A model generated the notes under the pieces. That model was given only the letters and a program-made list of their open reading frames with translations, had not been told where the DNA came from and did no database searches. A stretch of 64,000 bases of DNA from Trametes villosa (Eukaryota; Basidiomycota; Agaricomycetes; Polyporales; Polyporaceae), in the NCBI GenBank assembly GCA_002964805.2, contig PUDQ02000105.1, positions 62,001 to 126,000 on the forward strand, given 5' to 3'. Below are positions 23,876 through 33,410 of the stretch, one piece after another. Made by a program: the position numbers and the translations under genes. Positions within the stretch are counted from its first letter, which is position 1; each line of letters begins with the position of its first letter.

Positions 23876-25100
23876 CGATTGTTGTTTATTGCGCGAACAC
23901 TCCGCTTCGGCGTTCTTCTGGCTAGACGAGCGGTCTATGTCGGGTCAGGATGTGGACTTTGAGTCTGCCGATAGCACTTTTACATACCGCTCACCCCGTT
24001 GGCAGATGGTTGTCGACATTGCGGCTGGCAGCGCTTCCTAAAGACTCCATCGGGATCGTGCTTCAAGGACTGTACGCGGCTGGGTCATACTGGGAGCTAC
24101 GATTGACACCGGTACGATTGTCCTTTTACTATGCCTGTCGCCCATGTATTGACGCGTCGTGCGCACCGACAGTGGACAGGACCTTTCGCAATATACGCGC
24201 TGCACAAGCATCGTGCCGTCATACTCGCAGCGCCGAGCCTAGGTTGCTCACATAGTTGCCCAGCCGCGCATTTTTTAGGGCGGTTGGACGGGTGGGCGGC
24301 GGGACAGGTTAAGCGGCGCACCAGAAGTTCGAAGGCGCAGACGATCACGGATCCTGCGCAGACAATAGCAGGGCGTTTCAGCTCGCCGGAGAAGCCGACA
24401 TGCGCGGCTTGTGCACGATCAGTACGCTTCCCCTCCTGCCAGGATCCAGCACCTCTCATCTCCCACTTCCCTCGCCCACAGACTATATGACTAGGGCGGA
24501 CTCCAGCGCGGCATATTCCATAGACGCGACAGAGATCTGGGTGCAATTCGTTGCCGAGAAGGCACGGCGTTTTGCGCGTCCGCCTGCCCGGCGACGCCGA
24601 GCGCTGCCAGCAGATCACCTATTCAGAGCGCCGTGCGCGGAGGTGGACACGTACTTTGCGGCCCTCGCGCCGCGGGCACTACCGCTTCGTGGTCGAGTGG
24701 GTCCTTACTGAGTCCCGAGCAGCAGGCTGATGGACGGACTACAACCGCGATGTTACCTAGGATGGCGGCGGCGCGGATCTCTCTGTGGTAAGCACCTTTT
24801 CATCCTTTTCATCGAACGACCGAATGTTGACGGTTAGGAATTCTGACAGCTCGTCTGTACGAGGGTGCTCTCGTCTTCCCGCGCGCCACCAGCGTCCAGT
24901 GACGCTGCCGCTGCGCATTACCTGCGCTCGCCCGGTCGCCCGCACGCTCATGTCTCCCGGCCTCCTAGGAAGCGCTATGCACGAGCCGCACGCCTGCTCA
25001 GAACTACGCCCCGCGGACGCTATGTATCTGTACTCGGCACTGTGTACGTGAACTCATTGACTTGGCTTCCCTGGGTGGGTCCTTAGATCCGGTACAGTGC
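23876..25100. other. Array spacer, no supportable gene
   Basis: Several open frames of 60-120 codons occur on both strands but none is conserved between units. The segment at 24,540-24,620 resembles 17,420-17,490; the segment at 24,780-25,050 resembles 17,650-17,960 (TGTTGACGGTTAGGAAT-type stretch, then CCAGTGACGCTGCCGC). It is interpreted as decayed repeat-unit DNA. Confidence 0.45.
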
Positions 25101-25731
25101 GGCTGCTTATAGCTTCGAACGCGCGTGTGATAGGGACGTGTGGTCTTGTCATTGAGCCGTCAGGGTGCTACACGCTCGACGTCGATGCGTGCTGTCATGC
25201 GCAGTGGGTGTTCCCGGTAGATGACTTTATTCCTCCGAACTACTGGGTGAGTCCCTTCTTCGCACTGCCTATGCGTCCGCCGAACTAGCCACAGATCGTG
25301 ACATGCACGGTAGTTGGCAGGACCACTGCTACGGGCCCGCCGGACGTCCATAAACACCGGCGGAATGCGCTGCCAGGTTCGAGACGAAGGCAGCCGGCCA
25401 TTGAGCCTGCACTCTCCACAAGGGACAGCGGTGTTTTTTGGGCGTCCGTGCATCGTTGTACTGTTGTGCTTCCCGTCCATTGCCAGTGTGTGACGGGTCA
25501 TTGACTGAACTCTGATATCAGGCATTTTGCGCGCGGCTTGCCGATAATAATCGTGCACAATCCAAAATAGATCCCCGTTCCCAGTTGTTCAGAATCATAA
25601 AGCATTAACTCGGTTGAGTCGATGCGAGCGCCGCCCTACTCGGATCCCCGCAACTGCGACAATCCATCCCAGGTGAGTTCTTACTCCAATACATCTCGGT
25701 GGACATGGACATCGCTCACTAAATAATCAGG
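25101..25731 (+). promoter_or_regulatory. Conserved 5' region of F-box paralogue 5
   Basis: The shared block lies at 25,505-25,580 (CTGATATCAGGCATTTTGCG). A donor GTGAGTTCTTACTCC near 25,673 and the acceptor ATCAG just before G-ATG mark the leader intron. Confidence 0.55.
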
Positions 25732-28072
25732 ATGGAACGGTCTCGGTTGCCCCTCGACGTCTGTGAACGCATGATCGATCTGGTGGTCGTGCTGGGCCGT
25801 CGCGCAACAGATTCCAGCTGCGTGCCTCATACTTTCTTCTCCACAAATCACGACTATCCGTTATACCTCAGCGACCTCTATGCCTGCGCCCTGACGTGCC
25901 GTGATTGGTTACCTCGCAGCCGCTACAATCTGTATCGTCGCGTTCGGGTCGGTACATTCAACCACGCCGGGAGTCTCTCCGAGACTTTCCAACGCCACCC
26001 CTTCCTCGGAGAACTCGCCAACGAGCTTGTCGTGGGACAGCTATCAACATACGACAGCACATTAACCCAATCCTACCTGCCCCTCGCCAGAGATGCTCTC
26101 ATGCGCGCTCTGAGGAACGTCCGGATCTTGACGATCAGCAATCTCGACTGGCGTGTCCTACCCCACATGTACCACACGCATGCCGCACAATACCCCATCA
26201 CCGAACTCAACATCATCCACGTACGTTTTCACTCCGTTCTGGACCTTGCTCGCGTCGTGTGGGCGTTCCAAGCTCGCCTGCGCACCCTCAAGGTTGTCGA
26301 TGTGACGTTCGACCTTGATAGCCAGCGGCAGGGCGCCCCGGCTGGCGTCAATTTTATCGAGAGGCGGACCCGCGCGGTGTGTCCTAAGCTTGAGAGGCTT
26401 GAAGTCATCCAAGCAGTGGGAAAAATGCATGATACGGTCAGTCCGAGTCGCGGCTACCGCTCCTGCCTTCTTCGGACATTCACTATCCACCTGACGCAGG
26501 TTTTCCCTCCCGGATATTTCGGCTCAAATGTCACGGAGCTCGCACTGTGGTGGCCCTCAGTGTACCCCGGGGAGTTAGATTGTGAGCGCCTGGATCCTTG
26601 TTCTCGGCGGAGGAATGTTTGCACTGATGGAGCCGCAGGTGCATCGTTCTTCGGGGAACACTCTCAACTTCCACGCCTCCAGAAACTGACATGGCACTTC
26701 TATGAGGAGCGTCCCGACTACGAGGGCATCTCACTCGCATCCTTCGTAGAGTGCTTCAGCGACGTTACTGGTCGACTACTCTCCGATCCCGACGGCCGCC
26801 TACCCATCCAGATAGTACTATGCTACGAAACGCCCATCCGGCGCCGGGAGCTGGCTACCGCGACTCGCGCGGCCTTCCTCGGTTTATTGTTCTACAATGT
26901 CGCGCTCTGGGAGGCACTTCTACAGCATAGCAGCGTGCAACATCTCCGTATCCGCGTTCCCGAGCCTATCTCCTCAAAATACGATGCGGCATGGTGGGAG
27001 GCGGAAATATTTGCTCGCGTCGGGAATTCCGACAAGTTAAGTGTAGGCGTGGAGGCGCATCAAATCGGTGAGTGATCTCAGGCTGTAGCACGACATTATG
27101 CGTAAATGGGTGCTGACGGAGCGACCACCTCGCGTTCAAGACTCGGCTTTCTTGTGGTTGGGAGATTGGACAGTGCCACAGCGGCGGGGTGTGTGGAGAG
27201 ATGTAAACCTGGTTCCTAGGCTGCTCGTATGGGACTGGGACTTCAGCCGCCTGGTGCCTGTTGGCATTGCCATGCGCGACGCTGTCGTACCCGATATTCT
27301 TGCACAGGTGTTAGACGACCCTCTGGGGCCGTGCTTCCCTACTACAGAGTCAGGGCTCCAGTTCACCAGTAAATCTGGGACGCCAGTGGACATATGTTTC
27401 GACGTGAGACTTTCTTCTGAGTCACAATAGATGTTCCGACAGGTACTGATGACACAACCCCTATGGCGGCAGTACTACACTTCTGAGACACTCGAAAAAT
27501 ACTACGCAAACGGCGCCCGATTCTATGAACGCGAACTTGCCGCCTCCTTTTGGAAATCGCCCTCCGTTGCGGCGGCTCTGGCGCTATGCGGTCCACCGTC
27601 TGTCGTGGACGCAGGCTCTGGGGCAATGCCTCTCATGCGTGTCGCACTAGTCGAGAAAGTCGCTCGGAAGTTGAAACAATTTATAGTGAGCAGACACTTT
27701 GCTACTCGGCCAACGCAGTGCTAATTGTGATCCTCTCGTGGACGTTAGGAGGAGCTCGAGCGACAAAACCGTCGCTTGACCTTTCGCGGCCGAGAGGTTG
27801 CTTCCGACCATCTGGAAATTCTCAACTTGCGTATTAGGAAGAGGGGCACCATGCACCCGACGCTGCAGATCCTCCCTGAGTTCCGCGACCTCTATCCAGG
27901 CCCATCTTACATCCCCGCCGCCTTCGCAGGCGAGGAATCCTGCGAAGAGGGCTACGTCGTATCGAGGTGAGTCTGGATTTGCATCTCTGCTTGTTACGAG
28001 GATTGTTTATCATTGGGTGTTAGCTCTGACTCAGAGAGCTTGGAGAGTTGGGAGGACTTGCGGGACTACTAG
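25732..28072 (+). CDS. F-box protein, array paralogue 5 (652 aa, 7 exons)
   Basis: Exons: 25732-26436, 26500-26581, 26639-27067, 27141-27403, 27473-27685, 27749-27966, 28024-28072. The F-box has LPLDVCERMID at residues 6-16 and CALTCRDWLPRSRY at about 52-65, with a 22-residue variable loop between. This copy has no stop inside introns 1 and 2, so it also reads as one long frame to 27075. The splice sites shared with its paralogues, and the frame being lost unless intron 3 is removed, favour the spliced model. It has an intact short acidic tail (SDSES..). It is the reference copy for the array; its predicted role is Skp1-dependent substrate recruitment. Confidence 0.82.
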
Positions 28073-28074
28073 GA

Positions 28075-28260
28075 GGTCATAGTCTAGCCGCTGAAGGTCA
28101 GGTCTTCGAATGTACGGGGGGCATAAATGGACAGTACAATGTATGCGATTTGCGGATACTATGCGCAGGCGATATCGGAGATGACTGTTTAGCACCATAC
28201 GCTCACAAGCTGGAGTTGAACAGGGCGCGACGCACCGCCTCGAGCTATTACTCATGCGCC
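28075..28260 (-). pseudogene. Dynamin-like remnant R6, extreme C-terminus
   Basis: About 60 codons of the minus strand resemble the last-exon and 3' flank remnants at 5,500 and 35,800 (PACERM-type stretch followed by a common downstream sequence). No catalytic part. It follows F-box paralogue 5 tail-to-tail. Confidence 0.5.
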
Positions 28261-28516
28261 CGGAATCCTCCCCAACGCAGTGGATGGCATATCTTGCCTG
28301 CTTCGATGAGACCAGGCCTGTGGGTCTTTTGGAATCACCAAGGCGTTGCGCGTGTCGTCCGCCTACTGTGGCTGACCCGACTCGCCTGAGTTTCTCGTTC
28401 AGCGTACCCTGCGTTCGTTTTCCGAGTGCTCACGCCGCGAACCGTTCGAAGCATCCATATTTAAAACATCAGCCGCACAGCAAGAGCGATTCAGCAAACG
28501 CATCGCGCATATAGAT

Positions 28517-29137
28517 TTACAGCCATTCAGGGCACACACCCTCCTTTATTCGTTCCGGACGTTCGCGCAAAACGCATACAATGCTACAACCTACAATAGT
28601 ACAAGTCAGAGGAGGGGCCAGGGTCCGAAGATAGGTGGGCAACACATCGGGGAACCGCAGGCGGGGGCGGTCGCCAATCCCCAGACGGTAGTAACAGCTT
28701 GTGGGACTATCTCGGTAGACGAAATAGTGCGCAGAGAACGCCGCGAGCCGGGTGCTGAGCGTGTGGATGACCGGAACGCAGGGCAGAAGACGGGGTCGGA
28801 CTCCACGGCCTAGCGTGACCGGAATGTCGGCCCTGAACAGCAGCTCCTCCTCGTACCCGTCCGCCTTGTTCAGCTTCCCGAGATCGTCCTCCGTCAGCCT
28901 GGGAGAGCAGCTCGGGTTTCTTCGTCCGCGCTTCCGGGCAGGCTGCCGCGGACGGAGAGTCGGCGCAAAGGTCACAATAGGCCCCGCACCCGAAGACGCA
29001 GGCGCTGCAAGTCCGTTGAGAGGCGGGGCCGGGGTACTGTCCCTCATTGCGGGCGGGAGCGTCGCTGTCATTTTCGCAGACGCCTGTAGCGCGTCTGGCT
29101 CCCCGTCCGAGCCGTCCAAGCTCTCATCGCCGGACAA
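28517..29137 (-). CDS. 206-codon open frame derived from dynamin C-terminal region
   Basis: The frame starts MSGDESLDGSDGEPDA, has a disordered Pro/Ala and Lys/Arg stretch, then LTEDDLGKLNKADGYEEELLF. The last part matches QQDDLGKLHPPDEFQEELEV of intact dynamin exon 9, and the following LLPCVPVIHTLSTRLAAF resembles the start of exon 10 (PLSIDLHFLYTLAERL). The intron that separates those exons in the intact gene has no counterpart here and the frame reads through. It could be a new gene made from a dynamin fragment or merely a remnant that has not yet gained a stop. No GTPase or stalk is present. Confidence 0.4.
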   Translation of the reverse strand: MSGDESLDGSDGEPDALQASAKMTATLPPAMRDSTPAPPLNGLAAPASSGAGPIVTFAPTLRPRQPARKRGRRNPSCSPRLTEDDLGKLNKADGYEEELLFRADIPVTLGRGVRPRLLPCVPVIHTLSTRLAAFSAHYFVYRDSPTSCYYRLGIGDRPRLRFPDVLPTYLRTLAPPLTCTIVGCSIVCVLRERPERIKEGVCPEWL

Positions 29138-29159
29138 CGCCGGTCCGTCTTTCTGAGCG

Positions 29160-30660
29160 GCCTACGAAGAGGTCGGCGGGGCGACATTCGCCGGAGGGGT
29201 ACTGGCTGCCCATGCCCCCCGCTTCTGCGCTGGAGGGGTACGTGCCCGGGACGCACGCCGCTCTTTGTGCGCCCGTGCCTTCTTTAGGTTTGGCGCTCGC
29301 GGCGCGTCGCTCTGCGTGCCAGCTTGATCATGCCCGAGGTGGCTCGTGAGCACAGCGTCGTAACACGATACGTGGCTACTTATCTCCGGACGAGAAAACT
29401 GACGCCGCTGACAGCGCAGACGAGCCCACAGGCGCAGTCGGGGTCACGCGTTCGGCGACGGCCCTCCCTGCGCGTGCACCCGTGTACTTCGCAAGATACG
29501 TGTCACGGCACGAGGATAAGTAATGCCCCTTCCGCGGAAACGGCGTGCTCTCAAGATCGAGATTCGCGCGTATTGCTGAGTAGCCACCTCCGCGCAGCTG
29601 TCCGCGAGCTCCCCCACAACCGGGCTGCGCTCGGAAGGCCTGCCAGGGTCAGTCAGATCAACAGCAAGCGGAGGGGCACGCACCCAATGATGGACTTGAG
29701 GTTACCGTACTGGTCGAACTCGGCGTGGACGACGTCCGCGACGGTTTTCTCGGACATCTCCTGCAGCTCCTCGAAGCACGCCGCGACAGCGTCCGGTCGG
29801 CCCGCCAGAAATTGCTTGGCGAGCGCGACTTTTGCCGTATACGGGACGTTCCGAGTCCCGGGTAGCCCGCGCGTCGCAAAGCTGGGTTACGAGTCCAAGC
29901 CGGTGCACCTCCAGAGGGATCGACAGTCTACGAACACGCACGTTGTATGAGTATATTGCACCCTCGCCCGCATCCTCCGGTGCAGCCGGCTTCAGCCCGT
30001 CCTTCTCCGCCCCGCGCACTTGCGTACACGCCCGCATATCGTGCGGTGCGCGCGCTGCGTCCTCGTACGGCACGAACAGCGGCGCGGACGCGCGCATCGC
30101 GTCCTCGAACGCCGCATACGTGCGCCGCACGCGCTCCACGAGCTCCGTGCGGCCCTGTACGTCCTTGCCCGCGCCGTGAATGTGCGCGCTGAGCTCGGCG
30201 AAGAAGCGCTTGACGAGCGCGAGTACGAAAGCGGAGGGCTCGATGGGGATAGTGGGCGGGAGCGCGTCGAGCCGCGTGGTGGCGGCCGCGAGCTGCTCCC
30301 GCAGAACCTGCGCCTGAGATAATTTCTACGATGTTGGGCTTTTCAGCACTCTGGTTGCCGACGACGACGATGCGGGGGAACTCGAGGCCGTTGTGGGCTC
30401 TGCGGGCTCTGGAGCTCACCGGCAGCGGCGGACTAGGGCGCGCGGTGCTTCCAGAGGAGGGAGTTGTAGATGACCGCCGCCGTCAAACTTCCGCGCGGGC
30501 TGGGGCTTGATCTGGACCTTGGGGAGGGTGCCTCGGCGTAGAACTCCTCGGTGTAGTTGAGGCCGGACACGTACATCCAGTGATTCTTCTTGGGGTGAGG
30601 CTCCATGAGCTGGCGCAAGATGTGCGGCTCAAGGGCCTGCTGCAGGATGCGCGTCAGCAC
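29160..30660 (-). pseudogene. Dynamin-like remnant R8, GTPase core deleted
   Basis: P-loop exon: IVVVGNQSAEKPNIVEI near 30,315-30,370, with the Gly before Lys changed to Glu and Ser to Pro. It joins directly to the exon 7 equivalent ([15 protein letters not shown] near 30,195-30,255). That continues in near-frame through FEDAMRASAPLFVPYEDAARAPHD, matching FKYAILGTAPPFVPYENAQTAPG. The exon 9 part is near 29,450-29,640. It is the best-kept middle domain among the remnants. The extra N-terminal stretch with LEPHILRQLMEPHPKKNHW near 30,560-30,640 is shared with other remnants but absent from the intact gene. Confidence 0.75.
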
Positions 30661-31260
30661 AATATGAACCGAGTGCGACGAAGAGAACCTACATCAGACG
30701 TAGTCGAGCTAGCGGAGGGAGTGGAGGGCAGCGGTGCCGGCGAGCGAGAAGGATGCGCGTGGGACGGCGCAGAAGGAAGACATGCAGCTGGTGGCGAGCA
30801 TGGACATCGTGTTTGAGGTCGTCGTGGGCGTCGGGAGAGGACGACGCGTCGAGGACGGAGGAGCTCGCGATATGCGCTGATGACGTCATCACGCCTGCCA
30901 CGTGTGCCTTCGACCGCATTCGACCGCTTCGATCCCGTCCTCCTGCAGCCTTTCTCCTCCTCCATGCTCAGTTCAACTTGTAGATCTGCCCTTTGCGTAT
31001 CTGGAGCGCCACAAATAGTCGACAACCCGCCCTTATGATGAATATACGGCACTACAAATAACAAACTGGACAACTGAAGAGTTGCTGCAGCTGTCGGCAG
31101 AGATCCTTGTCTCTTACGGTCGACACCACTCATCTGCGTAAGCCCTCAACACCCTATGCCGCTTGTACAGTGCGCCTTAATTCTACCGAATCTTTGGGAC
31201 GCTCTCGTATTGCCAGTGTCTCGTGCTAATGCTGACCAGCCGGCGTGCTGCGAGGTTCGT
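30661..31260. repeat. Dynamin-upstream block with CRE/E-box, copy 5
   Basis: TGACGTCA at 30881-30888 is followed within 20 bp by CACGTG. Minus-strand frames repeat pieces seen in the other copies (KAHVAGVMTSSAHIA). No intact gene. Confidence 0.5.
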
Positions 31261-31625
31261 TGGGTTTTCGACCTCGTTTTATCTGACCCCCGCGCCCACA
31301 GGAAACAAATTGAGACTCGACATAGCCAGCAGTGGGTCATCACCAAAATTAAGCGAGGACCGTGGGCACACGCCTCCCAAGTTCTCTTCCCTCCAGAGAC
31401 TCGAAAGCGCAGGCTGAGGTCGATCTACAGGCAGATATATCGCTTTACAACTGACTTCACAGCGTGTACTCCGAACCGCCGGTATAGCAGCGTCGCAGCG
31501 ACGCGACGGTAAAGTGCGACTAGAAGAAACAAACGCTATCAACACGAACCAGCAAGGACACCGCGATTTGGATGACGCGACGTCCCCACCACCCCTCGAA
31601 TCTATTCCCAGTTGAACTGCGCATG
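31261..31625 (-). pseudogene. TM-block remnant, broken copy
   Basis: The order of segments matches 16,900-17,235. A GWWGRRVIQIAVS start lies near 31,560-31,600, then a hydrophobic stretch interrupted by a stop, then LWREENLGGVCPRSSLNFGDDPLL near 31,325-31,400. Identity of the parent gene is unknown. Confidence 0.4.
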
Positions 31626-32436
31626 GTACAATCTCGAGGCTCTGCCCTTTCGCAAGTAGCTCTGCGCGCTACCGTGCCGCCGCACTTCCGCGACGGTCGC
31701 CCTTGTGTACAGTGAGTGCATATGCGCGTGCATCTAGATTCAAGTGCTTATATCCCTAGATTGCGTTCACGATCCATCCGCTGAGCGTCAATATCGCCTC
31801 AACCCGACGAGGCCAAGATTCAGCCAGCAAGGAAGTAGCGCTATGCACAAGCCAATAGCTGTCGTCATTGCGTCTCACCATTGCGCTTCCGCTTCTTCGC
31901 GAGAAGTCCGCGTGCCACGCAGGGAGGTGCGGGTACTCCGCGACGCGCCGCTGGTGCGATGGCCCCTCGCACGCCCACGCGCGGATCCTCACGGTGCACG
32001 GCGGGAGGGCTGTGTTTAACCCGCATAGATACTTCAGCTCTCTAGCTGTTGGTCTTGCGGAAGCGACACTCTACGGCTCTCGCATCTCTTCGCTGTATCA
32101 TCAGTCCATCGGCCAGTCTCTCTTGAGGCTTGGGCGACACACCGGAGGAAACTTGGATCTGGAGGGTACGACGGAGCTCCCCCACGAGAGGGGAGCGGTG
32201 AATGGGCCATCTCCTCTCGTGCTGCACGCCGCAGCGTCTCGCTTCGTCTACTCCTACTCTGCAGTCTGGAGGCTCCGGTCGTCGCTACCATCGGGCTTCT
32301 TGGCTCTCATGGGACCTAACGCTATCCTTGCTACCACAGACTACTCACAAGACAGTCCGTGTTCACGTCTGTGCGACGCGCTGCCCGCCAGCCCGGTAAA
32401 CATCATCAGCACCGATCCGCACCCCGACCAAACACG
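31626..32436. other. Spacer with one unassigned 253-codon plus-strand frame
   Basis: A plus frame from 31868 to 32629 is open but has no recognisable motif. Its 3' half overlaps, in another frame, the dynamin exon 1 fragment at 32,437. The minus strand is also partly open. I see no convincing coding signature and do not call a gene. Confidence 0.35.
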
Positions 32437-32757
32437 ATGGAATGTATCACCTCTATGGCTCACGCTGCTCTCCTCGCCGCGCTCTCCGCCGCTTCCGAAT
32501 CTGAGGAACGGATCCCCATCGAGGCCGACAAATCCGCCATGGCGGCTCGGAACACCGTCCACGCCGGATCGAGTGAGGAACTCGACGGGCACATTCGCCT
32601 TCTCGCACCGTAGAGTACGTGTACCTTGATCATACTCCTGTTGCGCTTCGGTCTAATGTGCGTTCCTCCCCAAAGCCCGGACGGACGTCGGTCAGCCGCG
32701 CATAGCCGTCATCGGCAGGGAGAGCGCGGGCGAGTCAAGCTTCGTCGAGGTCACCGC
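32437..32757 (+). pseudogene. Dynamin-like fragment R11, exons 1-2, sense orientation
   Basis: A plus-strand frame ends with RNTVHAGSSEELDGHIRLLA, resembling HDTTFTKTSQELIQFVTQLRAL at the end of exon 1 of the intact gene. After an intron-sized gap, QPRIAVIGRESAGESSFVEVTA (about 32,690-32,757) matches the P-loop exon LPRIVVIGNQSAGKSSLVEAIS. Walker Lys is Glu here. This is the only dynamin piece in the array on the plus strand and the only one that keeps the exon 1 type N-terminus. Confidence 0.65.
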
Positions 32758-33410
32758 CCGTGTACGTCCACCATATCCGCGCCCAGTGTACGGCAGCAGT
32801 TTTAGCACCTGTCCATATATCGGTGTTTCCCGCGATGCGGGACGTGCACGCGCTGCCTAGTGGAGTTCCGTCTGTCGATTGCGAAGAACTCGGTATATTT
32901 GTGTACTCCCTTTCTTGGACTCCCTGGTCTCGTCCCTCCGGAGGCCGGCACGGTGTGGCTGCTAATGGCTTCAGGCGCATGTGTAATAGGGTCATGCAAT
33001 TTTCGGTTGGGTTTTGGGGGTGCTACATGCTCGACGTCAGCGAACATCGGTGGGATCTGCTCCCATCTCCGAGTGAAAGGCAGCCGGCGGTGGATTCTGC
33101 ACTCACCTCTGTCAGAAATAGCGATGCGTCTCAGTATCTGTGCAGTTGCATTACCATGCTTCAAGCATGACCATCGCGTGGCGGCGGGTCATTGACTAAA
33201 AGTAAATACTCTGACATCGGGCGTTTCGCGCGCGGCTCGCCGATGAGAAACCAGACCCCGTGCCCAGCAACTCATCATGATAAAGCGTGCGGTGGATTCG
33301 AGTGCCGCGTTACTGAGATCCTCTCACCTGCGACTATCTACCTTGGTATGTGAGTCCTTACTTCAAACCGTCCGAGTGGGTATGCACATGGCTCATACCA
33401 AACAATCAAG
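32758..33410 (+). promoter_or_regulatory. Conserved 5' region of F-box paralogue 6
   Basis: The shared block at 33,205-33,270 reads CTCTGACATCGGGCGTTTCG then GGCTCGCCGATGAGAA. A GTGAGTCCTTACTTC donor near 33,351 and an AAG acceptor at the base before the ATG suggest the same leader intron. Confidence 0.55.

Noticed and set aside
25732..27075. F-box paralogue 5 as an intron-poor 447-aa gene
   Set aside because: The single long frame runs through introns 1 and 2 only because these introns lack stops in this copy. The other paralogues have stops there and share the splice sites, and the conserved sequence continues to 28072.
27443..27472. Upstream acceptor (GACAG) for exon 5 of F-box paralogue 5
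   Set aside because: Using it would add ten codons here, but in the other paralogues the equivalent segment contains an in-frame TAG. That TAG is itself the acceptor, so the downstream CAG at 27471-27472 was taken as the acceptor.
31868..32629. 253-codon plus-strand frame as a gene
   Set aside because: It has no recognisable domain and overlaps, in a different frame, the dynamin exon 1 fragment. The opposite strand is equally open.
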